The notes under the pieces were generated by a model. It saw only the letters and a list, made by a program, of their open reading frames with translations, was not told the origin of the DNA and did no database searches. The position numbers were made by a program, and so were the translations under genes. A stretch of 26,087 nt of DNA from a virus. Location of the stretch: positions 1 through 26,087 of the IMG/VR virus record IMGVR_UViG_3300020439_000067; one strand, 5' to 3'. Of this stretch, positions 1-5,084 are shown in pieces (position 1 is the stretch's first letter; each line of letters begins with the position of its first letter).

Positions 1-31
1 CTTTCTAATCATTTCTCTTTGGTGTTAAAGG

Positions 32-169
32 TTACCTTCCTTGTCCTCTGTATTTCTTTCTGTAGTTCTTCGATGTCTTCGTTCCGGAGTTTCTTGTTTT
101 TGCATGTACTCCGGGGCGAGACTTCTTAGACTTTTTCAGATACACTCTTGCTGATTGCTTCTTAGCCAT
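32..169 (-). CDS. Small, very basic protein, 45 aa
   Basis: A short ORF starting ATG at 169 and ending TAA at 32. The product begins MAKKQSARVYLKKSKKSRPG and ends KKYRGQGR; about 40% of residues are Lys or Arg and there is no acidic residue. It starts 4 bases after the stop of the next gene upstream, so it belongs to the same minus-strand unit. Such Lys/Arg-rich peptides may bind nucleic acid, but I recognise no domain and assign no function. A further ATG at 12 (MIRK, running off the left edge) sits 8 bases behind the purine-rich AAAGAGAA and may be the start of the next gene; four codons are too few to call. Confidence 0.6.
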   Translation of the reverse strand: MAKKQSARVYLKKSKKSRPGVHAKTRNSGTKTSKNYRKKYRGQGR

Positions 170-173
170 TTCT

Positions 174-500
174 TTATGTATTTTCTATCTCGTTGATTTC
201 CAATGCGTTAGCTCTGTTTTCTTCAACCGCTAGTTTAAGTCCCCCTATCTCCTCCAGCGTCATGTCTAGGATGACGTCTACTTTAGATTTTATCTCGTCA
301 AAGAGATTGGAGTCCGTCATGTCGAGGGCAACAACCTTATCGTTGATTGTTTGCTCTATGGATTTCTCTAGGTTGTTGATCTTATTCTTTAGGCTGTGCT
401 TGTAGATGTTTGTGCCTTTGACGTCGTCCATTGTCTCGAGCGTGCTCTGTAGCAGTACCGTTGTTTTTACCAGTGTCTTAAAAAGATTTTCGTCTATCAT
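174..500 (-). CDS. Helical hypothetical protein, 108 aa
   Basis: An unrecognised protein, predominantly Leu/Glu/Lys/Asp and likely all-helical, with heptad-like spacing in LKNKINNLEKSIEQTIND (about residues 37-54) that suggests a short coiled coil. No Cys, signal peptide or membrane segment is seen. Its ATG overlaps the stop of the preceding gene in an ATGA arrangement (497-500), so the two are probably translationally coupled. Gene order and strand place it in the minus-strand cluster with the GroES-like gene. Function unknown; reality as a gene is well supported by the overlap. Confidence 0.7.
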   Translation of the reverse strand: MIDENLFKTLVKTTVLLQSTLETMDDVKGTNIYKHSLKNKINNLEKSIEQTINDKVVALDMTDSNLFDEIKSKVDVILDMTLEEIGGLKLAVEENRANALEINEIENT

Positions 501-790
501 CTTGAAAACTTCTCTGCGAACCCACCGGAAAAATCCGACTGTTCTGTTATACCTCCCGTTTGTTTCAGCTCTTTGACCATCTGCTCGAGTCGCTGTCTTT
601 CCTGCAGCAGCTCTCTGGCGTCGGTAGCTGTAATCTTTATCGCTTGTAGCTCAGCCTTGCGTTGTGACCCGCCGGCCTCTGGATCGACGGGCTTTTTTAT
701 TTCGTCGATCATATTATTGATAGCCACTTCCATGGAGGCCATCAGCCTTTCAGCTGCATCAAGCGTTGTGAACTTCTTCGATTTCGACAT
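497..790 (-). CDS. Helical hypothetical protein, about 97 aa
   Basis: The product from the third in-frame Met begins MSKSKKFTTLDAAERLMASM and is rich in Ala, Glu, Gln and Lys, with a long helix ending in RELLQERQRLEQMVKELKQ that looks like a coiled coil. I chose ATG at 790 because MSKSKKF is a natural N-terminus and this start shortens the overlap with the upstream gene to 32 bases; ATGs at 802 and 805 would add MMICF. No enzymatic motif is seen. It could be an assembly or scaffold-type helical protein, but that is only a guess from composition. Confidence 0.65.
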   Translation of the reverse strand: MSKSKKFTTLDAAERLMASMEVAINNMIDEIKKPVDPEAGGSQRKAELQAIKITATDARELLQERQRLEQMVKELKQTGGITEQSDFSGGFAEKFSR

Positions 791-1355
791 AAAGCAAATC
801 ATCAAATCTCATTCTCCAGTATTTCTCTCCGTCGATTTCTATTTCGTAGTCGGAATTCTTTGAAAACCCTACGGTATCGCCTACCCTAATTCCAGCCTCC
901 TCCAGAACCTTATTTGTAAACGCAACCTTGCCGCGCTTATTTTCTTTCTCTTCAAAGCTTATGATTTGGATGGTGTTGCTCTTGAGCTCTTCTTCCTCTT
1001 CAATGGGGTGGAGCAGTACCCATCCCGATAGTGCTCGGATGCCGTTTTCATCTTTCACGGCGAATGCCTGGGATGAATATGGGGTATCGGGGTGGTATCT
1101 TACTATGAATAGTTTTTCATCTTCATATACTAGCCCTTGGCCTTTGTCCATTACCACGTGGTGGTGGAAGTATAGTGTATCGCCTTTGTTTGCGATATTT
1201 TCATCGCGCATGGGTACGGAGACGATCTCGCCTTCCATCACCCGGTGTTCAAACTCATTGTATTTTGAAGCTAGATAAAGCTCCTCCCCGTTCACCTCTA
1301 TGGTGTCTTTAAATCTCTTGGATAGACGCACCAAGAAATTCTCTACCATTTTCAT
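759..1355 (-). CDS. GroES/Cpn10-like co-chaperonin with two lobes, 198 aa
   Basis: The pattern of GroES-type beta barrels appears twice. Around residues 38-90 there is a MEGEIVSVP strand, then KGDTLYFHHHVV, then EDEKLFIVRY. The second copy starts at SGWVLLHPIEEEEE (about 110) and continues with KRGKVAFTN, AGIRVGDTVGFSKNSDYEIE, and ends with RMRFDDLLYVEIEE, which closely matches the C-terminal half of Cpn10 (VGDxVxFxxxxxxExxxxxxxYxxxxxxDILAxxE). Cpn10 is normally about 95 residues, so 198 fits a fused or duplicated form. Phage co-chaperonins such as T4 gp31 act with host GroEL to fold virion proteins; a similar role is inferred here. It lies 3 bases after the preceding gene in a compact unit. 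Confidence 0.65.
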   Translation of the reverse strand: MKMVENFLVRLSKRFKDTIEVNGEELYLASKYNEFEHRVMEGEIVSVPMRDENIANKGDTLYFHHHVVMDKGQGLVYEDEKLFIVRYHPDTPYSSQAFAVKDENGIRALSGWVLLHPIEEEEELKSNTIQIISFEEKENKRGKVAFTNKVLEEAGIRVGDTVGFSKNSDYEIEIDGEKYWRMRFDDLLYVEIEEVHNA

Positions 1356-1358
1356 ACG

Positions 1359-1592
1359 CTAGAAATTTAAGTCATATTCAATTAAGCAGGGTACGTTCTC
1401 TACTGTTTTCCACAGCATCAAACCTTCCTCCCCTTTCAAATATACTAAATATCTTTTGATTGAGTGTTTTGCGAGATGTCTTTCGTCCAATATAATGGAG
1501 TCTACTTTCATTTGCCCTACGCGCATACCTACGTAATACGCCATGGCGTCCTTGGGATTTTGCCCAATGACAACTTTTCTAATAAGATTCAT
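1359..1592 (-). CDS. Small conserved-looking hypothetical protein, 77 aa
   Basis: The product starts MNLIRKVVIGQNPKDAMAYY and ends NVPCLIEYDLNF. It appears to be a compact alpha/beta protein with alternating hydrophobic strands (KRYLVYLK, LMLWKTVE) and no transmembrane segment. I have the impression of having seen this N-terminus in other marine phage genomes, but know no function. The leader AAATTAAAATG is typical of Bacteroidetes starts, and the gene follows the preceding stop with a single base between. It could interact with the GroES-like product encoded just downstream; only adjacency supports that. Confidence 0.65.
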   Translation of the reverse strand: MNLIRKVVIGQNPKDAMAYYVGMRVGQMKVDSIILDERHLAKHSIKRYLVYLKGEEGLMLWKTVENVPCLIEYDLNF

Positions 1593-1593
1593 T

Positions 1594-1878
1594 TTAATTT
1601 AATCTGTTTATCCACCAGTCTATTGTTCCGTTTGGGGGATCGTCTTTATTTTCCTCCCAAGCTTGCATCATAAAGTCGGTAACCTCATCGAATTCATCGT
1701 CGTTGTCAAACACAAAATCATACACTGCATTGAGCTTGTTTGTCTCGGACTCATCATCGATAATGCCCACGAAACAAGAGAGCACGAGTCTGTCATCGAT
1801 ACCGATTTCGTATGCCATTTCTTTTATGGTGGCAAGAACCGTGGCAACAGTCTCCAAAAACTCTTGGTCGCTGGTCAT
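1594..1878 (-). CDS. Acidic hypothetical protein, 94 aa; first gene of the minus unit
   Basis: A strongly acidic protein (repeated Asp/Glu in FDNDDEFDEVTDF and WEENKDDPP), with an N-terminal helical segment MTSDQEFLETVATVLATIKE and a C-terminal DWWINRLN. It has no recognisable catalytic motif or membrane segment. It is the first gene of the minus-strand cluster, with an A-rich leader directly before the ATG and a TAnnTTTG promoter element 25 bases upstream at 1903-1910. Small acidic phage proteins are sometimes DNA mimics or host-protein inhibitors, but nothing here specifically shows that. Confidence 0.65.
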   Translation of the reverse strand: MTSDQEFLETVATVLATIKEMAYEIGIDDRLVLSCFVGIIDDESETNKLNAVYDFVFDNDDEFDEVTDFMMQAWEENKDDPPNGTIDWWINRLN

Positions 1879-1902
1879 ATTATTTTTAATTTAGCTGTTA
1901 AA

Positions 1903-1910
1903 CAAATATA
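1903..1910 (-). promoter_or_regulatory. Bacteroidetes-type -7 element, TATATTTG
   Basis: Read on the minus strand this is an exact match to TAnnTTTG, placed 25 bases before the ATG of the acidic gene at 1878. I find no convincing TTG/TTTG -33 partner at the usual 19-21 base spacing, so the promoter is only half supported. The intergenic gap is just 52 bases and divides oppositely oriented genes. Confidence 0.4.
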
Positions 1911-1930
1911 ATTTAAAATCTAAGGCGCCG

Positions 1931-2461
1931 ATGAAAGCTTCCAGATCTTTACCACCAATTATTTATTCACAGCATATGGCCGCAGCTCAACTCTGGAGGG
2001 ACATTATTGATGAATACCAAATAAAAACCAACCGGGAGCGCCGAAATGTTAGGGTGCGTCAAGCTTTTGCGGTAGCCTTGACAAACGAGACGAATCTCAC
2101 CTATGCTATTATCGGCTCGGTCATGAATAAAGATCACTCTACCGTTGTCCACTGCCGCAGATGCCACGAATCAAATATGTTGTATGACGACGAATATCCG
2201 GGGGTATATGATTTAATGACAAATAGAATAACTGAGATGGTCGTAGAGCACAGCGAAAAAACTATAGATACGGCCAAGAGAAAAAATTTCTTCTCTGGAA
2301 AGACCATCGACAACTATGTCGCATCGATAGAGCGCAAGTATCAAAGAAAGATTGAGCACCTCGAGCTGGGGAATAAGATGTTGGCGAAGTCCTTAAAAGA
2401 CATGCAGTCAAGATATGATAAGCTAGAGAGTGAATACTCTAGGATAAAAAACCTATTGTAA
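1931..2461 (+). CDS. DnaA domain IV-like protein with C-terminal coiled coil, 176 aa
   Basis: Residues about 38-80 match the DNA-binding domain IV of DnaA: a basic helix RRNVRVRQAFAVALTNETN, then LTYAIIGSVMNKDHSTVVHC, the counterpart of the DnaA signature (IGxxFGRDHSTVxHA), with D68-H69-S70-T71 and H74. In DnaA the DHST turn contacts the DnaA box. There is no AAA+ ATPase domain. Residues about 125-176 are a heptad-rich coiled coil (IERKYQRKIEHLELGNKMLA and on to SEYSRIKNLL), suggesting dimerisation. It could bind the phage origin, repress, or compete with host DnaA. It overlaps the next gene as TAATG, implying coupled expression. Confidence 0.75.
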   Translation: MKASRSLPPIIYSQHMAAAQLWRDIIDEYQIKTNRERRNVRVRQAFAVALTNETNLTYAIIGSVMNKDHSTVVHCRRCHESNMLYDDEYPGVYDLMTNRITEMVVEHSEKTIDTAKRKNFFSGKTIDNYVASIERKYQRKIEHLELGNKMLAKSLKDMQSRYDKLESEYSRIKNLL

Positions 2462-2892
2462 TGCCGCGGAGCCAGGTTCCTAAGTCTAAGATGTTTCGGG
2501 AGTTCTCCAAGCAACCGGAGCGGTATATCAAAAGTAATTATGCGAAGCACATCAAGAATGCCTTCCGAGTTATGTCTGAGAAGCATGAGATTTCGCGCAC
2601 CGAGATGGAGTTTATGCTTTTTGTGTACGACTTAGAGTTCTTTACTATTGACTGGGTGGCTGACCAGATGGGTCTGTCTAGAAAAAAACTTGGCCCCCGG
2701 GTGGTATATCCTTTAGTCAAGAGGGAATATATATACAAGCACTTTGATAAGCTGTCACCAAAGACGGAGCTCGATCAGATGTTCCATGAAAATAAATACA
2801 ATTATCGGGTGAGGTATGCTTTGTCCCAGAGGGGACGTTTGAACGTACAAAGATTCTACCGCAAGCTAGAGGCTCCGGATAGTATCATCTAA
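2461..2892 (+). CDS. Winged-helix-like DNA-binding protein (MarR-like), 143 aa
   Basis: After a basic N-terminus, residues about 45-125 look like a winged helix: ISRTEMEFMLFVYDLEFFTI (first helix), TIDWVADQMGLSRKKLGPRV (helix-turn-helix), YPLVKREYIYKHFDKL, then a strand with NYRVRYALSQRGRLNVQRFY. The ending 'YxLSxRGxxxVxRFY' is typical of MarR-type proteins. It is likely a transcriptional regulator, perhaps of the nearby control region, working with the DnaA-like product with which it shares an overlapping TAATG junction. The last 8 bases overlap the convergent gene on the other strand. No ligand site or acidic effector domain is evident. Confidence 0.6.
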   Translation: MPRSQVPKSKMFREFSKQPERYIKSNYAKHIKNAFRVMSEKHEISRTEMEFMLFVYDLEFFTIDWVADQMGLSRKKLGPRVVYPLVKREYIYKHFDKLSPKTELDQMFHENKYNYRVRYALSQRGRLNVQRFYRKLEAPDSII

Positions 2893-3127
2893 ATCTTTTT
2901 ACAATCTTTTGGATGTCGGCAGAGTACCTGGCGAATTGCTTGCCCTTCTTGGTGGCTTTTCTTTTCTGCCTCATGGCCTTAGCATAGAGCCCCGCCTTTT
3001 TTAGGGCGGCTACTGCCGCTGCAGGAAAATACGGCTCCCCGGTTTTTGAGCTTTTCTTACCGCTGGCTGTTTTCCAATTTTGCTTGGTCCAGTTCTTTAA
3101 CGACTGTTGTGGTTTTTTGAGGGCCAT
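2885..3127 (-). CDS. Small basic protein, C-terminal half of a DUF5872-like family, 80 aa
   Basis: A Lys/Arg/Ala-rich product starting MALKKPQQSLKNWTKQNWKT, with SGKKSSKTGEPYFPAAAVAA, then RKATKKGKQFARYS and a basic tail. This resembles a segment I recall from single-chain proteins of giant viruses and marine phages ('SLKxWxxExWxTxSGKxS...GERYLP...KKGKQF'), labelled DUF5872 from memory. Those proteins carry a second upstream block that is encoded here by the preceding gene. The start shares a base with the stop of that gene (TAATG), so translation by termination-reinitiation is likely. Role unknown; the charge suggests nucleic-acid or virion-DNA association. Confidence 0.65.
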   Translation of the reverse strand: MALKKPQQSLKNWTKQNWKTASGKKSSKTGEPYFPAAAVAALKKAGLYAKAMRQKRKATKKGKQFARYSADIQKIVKRFR

Positions 3128-3393
3128 TAGTTCTTATACCCTCCCCCCGCGGCTTTATATCGTTTGGCTAGCATTTGAGCTTTTCTAGCAGACCACTGAC
3201 CAGCGCGCCCACCTTTAGTGCCACGCATGATCGCCTGGAATAACCGCTTCCTCAACCCGGGTTTTGTATAGTTACCAGATTCATTGACACGCGATTTTAC
3301 CTTACCCCCTTTTTTATAGGAAGCAGGTAACTTACCAGCCTTCTTCTTCTTAGCAATTGCTATTGCTGCTTGTTGTGCTCTACTCTTCGCCAT
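3127..3393 (-). CDS. Small basic protein, N-terminal half of a DUF5872-like family, 88 aa
   Basis: The product begins MAKSRAQQAAIAIAKKKKAG and carries the block TKPGLRKRLFQAIMRGTKGG followed by GQWSARKAQMLAKRYKAAGG. The motif KGGRxGQWSARKAQ...YxxxGGGYK is one I associate with DUF5872-like proteins (number from memory). I chose ATG at 3393 rather than an in-frame ATG at 3429, because the longer form adds a hydrophobic stretch with no counterpart and a TATCTTTG promoter element sits in that interval, only 5 bases before this ATG. A transcript from it would be nearly leaderless. Very basic, no Cys, no membrane segment; function unknown. Confidence 0.65.
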   Translation of the reverse strand: MAKSRAQQAAIAIAKKKKAGKLPASYKKGGKVKSRVNESGNYTKPGLRKRLFQAIMRGTKGGRAGQWSARKAQMLAKRYKAAGGGYKN

Positions 3394-3398
3394 CAAGG

Positions 3399-3406
3399 CA
3401 AAGATA
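3399..3406 (-). promoter_or_regulatory. Bacteroidetes-type -7 element, TATCTTTG
   Basis: Exact match to TAnnTTTG on the minus strand, separated from the ATG at 3393 by only 5 bases (CCTTG). If used, the transcript would have almost no leader. A TTG lies upstream but at too short a spacing to be a normal -33 element, so support is from the -7 box alone. Confidence 0.4.
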
Positions 3407-3487
3407 CTAAATAAACAAAATAATATCACCGGACTCTACTTCATCGTAGAACTCGCAGATACAGTAATCAGAATTACATTCACACAT
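3407..3487 (-). CDS. Possible Cys-rich miniprotein, 26 aa
   Basis: A 26-codon ORF with product beginning MCECNSDYCICEFYDEVESG and ending DIILFI, stop TAG at 3407. It has four Cys in the first 11 residues (C2, C4, C9, C11), a spacing that could bind zinc, and an acidic second half. A purine-rich GGGGGGAG lies 3 bases before the ATG, the best Shine-Dalgarno-like sequence in the region and unusual for this genome. The ORF ends 14 bases before the start of the basic gene at 3393 and could be a leader peptide. So short an ORF can arise by chance. Confidence 0.35.
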   Translation of the reverse strand: MCECNSDYCICEFYDEVESGDIILFI

Positions 3488-3546
3488 GATCTCCCCCCAT
3501 TAATAATTAAACACAGCACACCCTTCTTACACTCCTAAGTTAGCAT

Positions 3547-3591
3547 CTCGGGTTTTTAGCGGTTAAAGACCGGGGTCGTCAGAACCCCGAG
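3547..3591. promoter_or_regulatory. Two mutually exclusive hairpins (switch-like)
   Basis: Fold A pairs CTCGGGTT (3547-3554) with AACCCCGAG (3583-3591, one bulged C) and encloses a small hairpin CGGT-TAAAG-ACCG (3560-3572). Fold B pairs CGGGGT (3571-3576) with ACCCCG (3584-3589) around the loop CGTCAGA. The two folds use the same 3' arm, so only one can form at a time. No T-tract follows on either strand, so a simple intrinsic terminator is unlikely. Confidence 0.4.
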
Positions 3592-3863
3592 TCATTATCT
3601 CTCGCAAGCTTAGTGCGAAGTTACACATTTTATTTTATAAAATCAAGCCCCTGCGGCATTTTGTATTACCGAATAATACACGCCAGACTTAAAGCAATAC
3701 TTCAACTTGGCACGGTTAAAATACCCTCAAACAATTTATCAGTAATACGGATCGTGGGGATTATACGTAGTATGACGACGCTGGCAAACAAAACCGGAAA
3801 CGGATTCTGCAACCCAGCCCCCTACATATACACTCAGAACTCGCAAAACTTTCAGCGTTTTAC

Positions 3864-3946
3864 CTACTAACAATCTGAGGTTCAGACTACTAACTATCGA
3901 TACCTATAGCGGTGCATTAACTGAATCCTGCTAACATGTTCAGACT
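3864..3946. repeat. Short repeat cluster, CTACTAAC and TTCAGACT
   Basis: CTACTAAC occurs at 3864-3871 and 3887-3894, flanking a perfect five-base inverted repeat TCTGA-GGT-TCAGA (3874-3886). TTCAGACT occurs at 3881-3888 and again at 3939-3946, and TGAGG accompanies both copies. These could be protein-binding iterons, but the units are short and the count small. Confidence 0.3.
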
Positions 3947-4131
3947 GAGGCAATTACTGAAATGTAACGCAGTCCCCTAGTTACATCTGACAATCCCCAC
4001 CCCCTTTATAGTATGAATAACTCAAATCCACCCTAGGGCACAAACTACCACATTGTCCCACATGCCTTTATGGTACTGCCTTACGGGCGATATTGCACTC
4101 TAAGTATTTAATACCTTTCTCACCCCGCCCC

Positions 4132-4163
4132 TTGACTCGTATCCAATATTGGCTATACATTTG
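4132..4163 (+). promoter_or_regulatory. Bacteroidetes promoter, TTG-N21-TACATTTG, for the early region
   Basis: A TTG at 4132-4134 and an exact TAnnTTTG match, TACATTTG, at 4156-4163 are separated by 21 bases, the spacing expected for the Bacteroidetes housekeeping sigma factor. Transcription would begin near 4170, leaving an A-rich leader of about 20 bases before the ATG at 4189. It heads the long plus-strand run, so it is probably the main early promoter. This is the best promoter in the window. Confidence 0.65.
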
Positions 4164-4188
4164 TGCTTGTAATCAAAAACATAACAAT

Positions 4189-4455
4189 ATGTCTTACAAC
4201 GGATACTCCTCTTACGAGGCATGGAATATCGCTCTATGGATTGATAATACATACGGGCTTCAAAAGACCTTCAACGACCTAGTTGAACTTGCGAATGACG
4301 AAAAAATCACGGGCGCAAAAGGTAACATTGTCACTATAATGATGTCGGAGTGTTTCCGCAAATTCCGCGGGGAATGTAACCCCGATGGAGTCATGGTCAC
4401 ACGAGAGAGAATTGAGGAATACGTTAGCATGTTCCTTGAGTATGAGGGTGCTTAA
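4189..4455 (+). CDS. Small phage/plasmid protein with YNG-YE-WN motif, 88 aa
   Basis: The product begins MSYNGYSSYEAWNIALWIDN. This matches a widespread small family in phages and plasmids with an N-terminal YNGWxNYETWNVxLW motif (DUF7249, number from memory); no function is established to my knowledge. I chose ATG at 4189 because the family motif starts here and the promoter at 4132-4163 lies just upstream; the longer open frame from 4093 would run through that promoter. Residues 20-88 look helical and include a basic ECFRKFRGE. It is the first gene of the early plus-strand unit, a usual place for host-takeover proteins. Confidence 0.75.
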   Translation: MSYNGYSSYEAWNIALWIDNTYGLQKTFNDLVELANDEKITGAKGNIVTIMMSECFRKFRGECNPDGVMVTRERIEEYVSMFLEYEGA

Positions 4456-4459
4456 TCAA

Positions 4460-4834
4460 ATGACTATGAATCAGTACGACTTTGACACAATGCAAAGCAT
4501 CTTGACAGATTATCACGATGCTATGAATGACAAGAGTCCCGACTTGACTTATGTCCCTAAGATGTATGTCAACAAAGACTATTGGGTAACTAAGATATCT
4601 GTACCTCTAGAGGATATGGTAGATATCAACATTGAACTTGATGACAGACCCGATGAACAATATTGGGGATGCATTCAGTATGACGAGATGTCAAAGACGG
4701 GTATAGACTTTTGTGTGTACCAACCCGAAGAGGTTGGCGATACCCCAAGATTATCTTTCTATTTAGTTGTCGATGGTAATATCGACACCACTGAAGAGTT
4801 TGAAGTAGAGTGTCAGATTATAAATAACTTTTAA
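4460..4834 (+). CDS. Acidic hypothetical protein, 124 aa
   Basis: An unrecognised acidic protein starting MTMNQYDFDTMQSILTDYHD. The second half alternates strands and turns (WVTKISVPLEDMVDINIELD, RLSFYLVVDG, EFEVECQIINNF), suggesting a mostly beta fold. I took the ATG at 4460, five bases after the stop of the previous gene; ATGs at 4442 and 4466 are possible. It has no membrane segment and only two Cys. The plus-strand neighbours are similarly small and acidic, typical of early phage genes with host-directed roles, but nothing identifies a partner. Confidence 0.65.
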   Translation: MTMNQYDFDTMQSILTDYHDAMNDKSPDLTYVPKMYVNKDYWVTKISVPLEDMVDINIELDDRPDEQYWGCIQYDEMSKTGIDFCVYQPEEVGDTPRLSFYLVVDGNIDTTEEFEVECQIINNF

Positions 4835-4846
4835 AACTACATCAGT

Positions 4847-5068
4847 ATGGAAAAACTAGAATTGACTTATGCAAGCATAGCCAAAGAAATCCAATGTGAC
4901 TATTTTGGAGAGGGTGACGGCAAGGAAATAACAAGCAGACTGAATTACCTAATCGGGCAACTTGAAGCGTCTGGCCAATACATCCCCGACGCCGGTGCGG
5001 GCACTGAACTAGAATATGCTCTTGGAGATATTGAAAACCTATTGAACACGATACTTTTTAAACTTTAA
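4847..5068 (+). CDS. Acidic hypothetical protein, 73 aa
   Basis: The product starts MEKLELTYASIAKEIQCDYF and ends IENLLNTILFKL; it looks helical at both ends with a Gly-rich turn in the middle (PDAGAGTELE). It is acidic overall, with one Cys and no catalytic motif. The gene follows the previous one by 12 bases with the A-rich leader expected for this genome. Function unknown. Confidence 0.65.
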   Translation: MEKLELTYASIAKEIQCDYFGEGDGKEITSRLNYLIGQLEASGQYIPDAGAGTELEYALGDIENLLNTILFKL

Positions 5069-5084
5069 ATTAATCTAATGCCTT

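Larger units (their letters stand above)
3488..4188. other. Gene-poor control region, candidate origin
   Basis: About 700 bases without a convincing gene, between divergent units. It contains two alternative GC hairpins (3547-3591), a small hairpin with arms TCGCA/TGCGA (3602-3618), a 12-base AT palindrome ATTTTATAAAAT (3632-3643), the 8-base palindrome TATCGATA (3895-3902), a TCTGA-GGT-TCAGA hairpin flanked by direct CTACTAAC repeats (3864-3894), another TTCAGACT at 3939-3946, and a strong promoter at its right end. The mix of AT-rich palindrome, short repeats and a nearby DnaA-like gene fits an origin, but I find no exact DnaA box, so this remains inference. Confidence 0.45.

Noticed and set aside
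3127-3129. Programmed frameshift joining the two basic genes
   Set aside because: There is no slippery heptamer at the junction; the second gene has its own ATG sharing a base with the stop, which fits reinitiation.
3541-3620. tRNA-like fold with an apparent anticodon arm GGGGT-CGTCAGA-ACCCC
   Set aside because: Position 33 of the loop is G, not T, no T-arm or acceptor stem can be paired; it is better explained as a hairpin.
3613-3870. 85-codon open frame in the control region starting GTG
   Set aside because: Weak start, no leader, composition unlike neighbouring proteins, and it crosses several palindromes; most likely chance.
3488-4188. DnaA boxes (TTATNCACA) for the DnaA-like protein
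   Set aside because: I found only poor matches such as TTGTCCCAC near 4054; no cluster.
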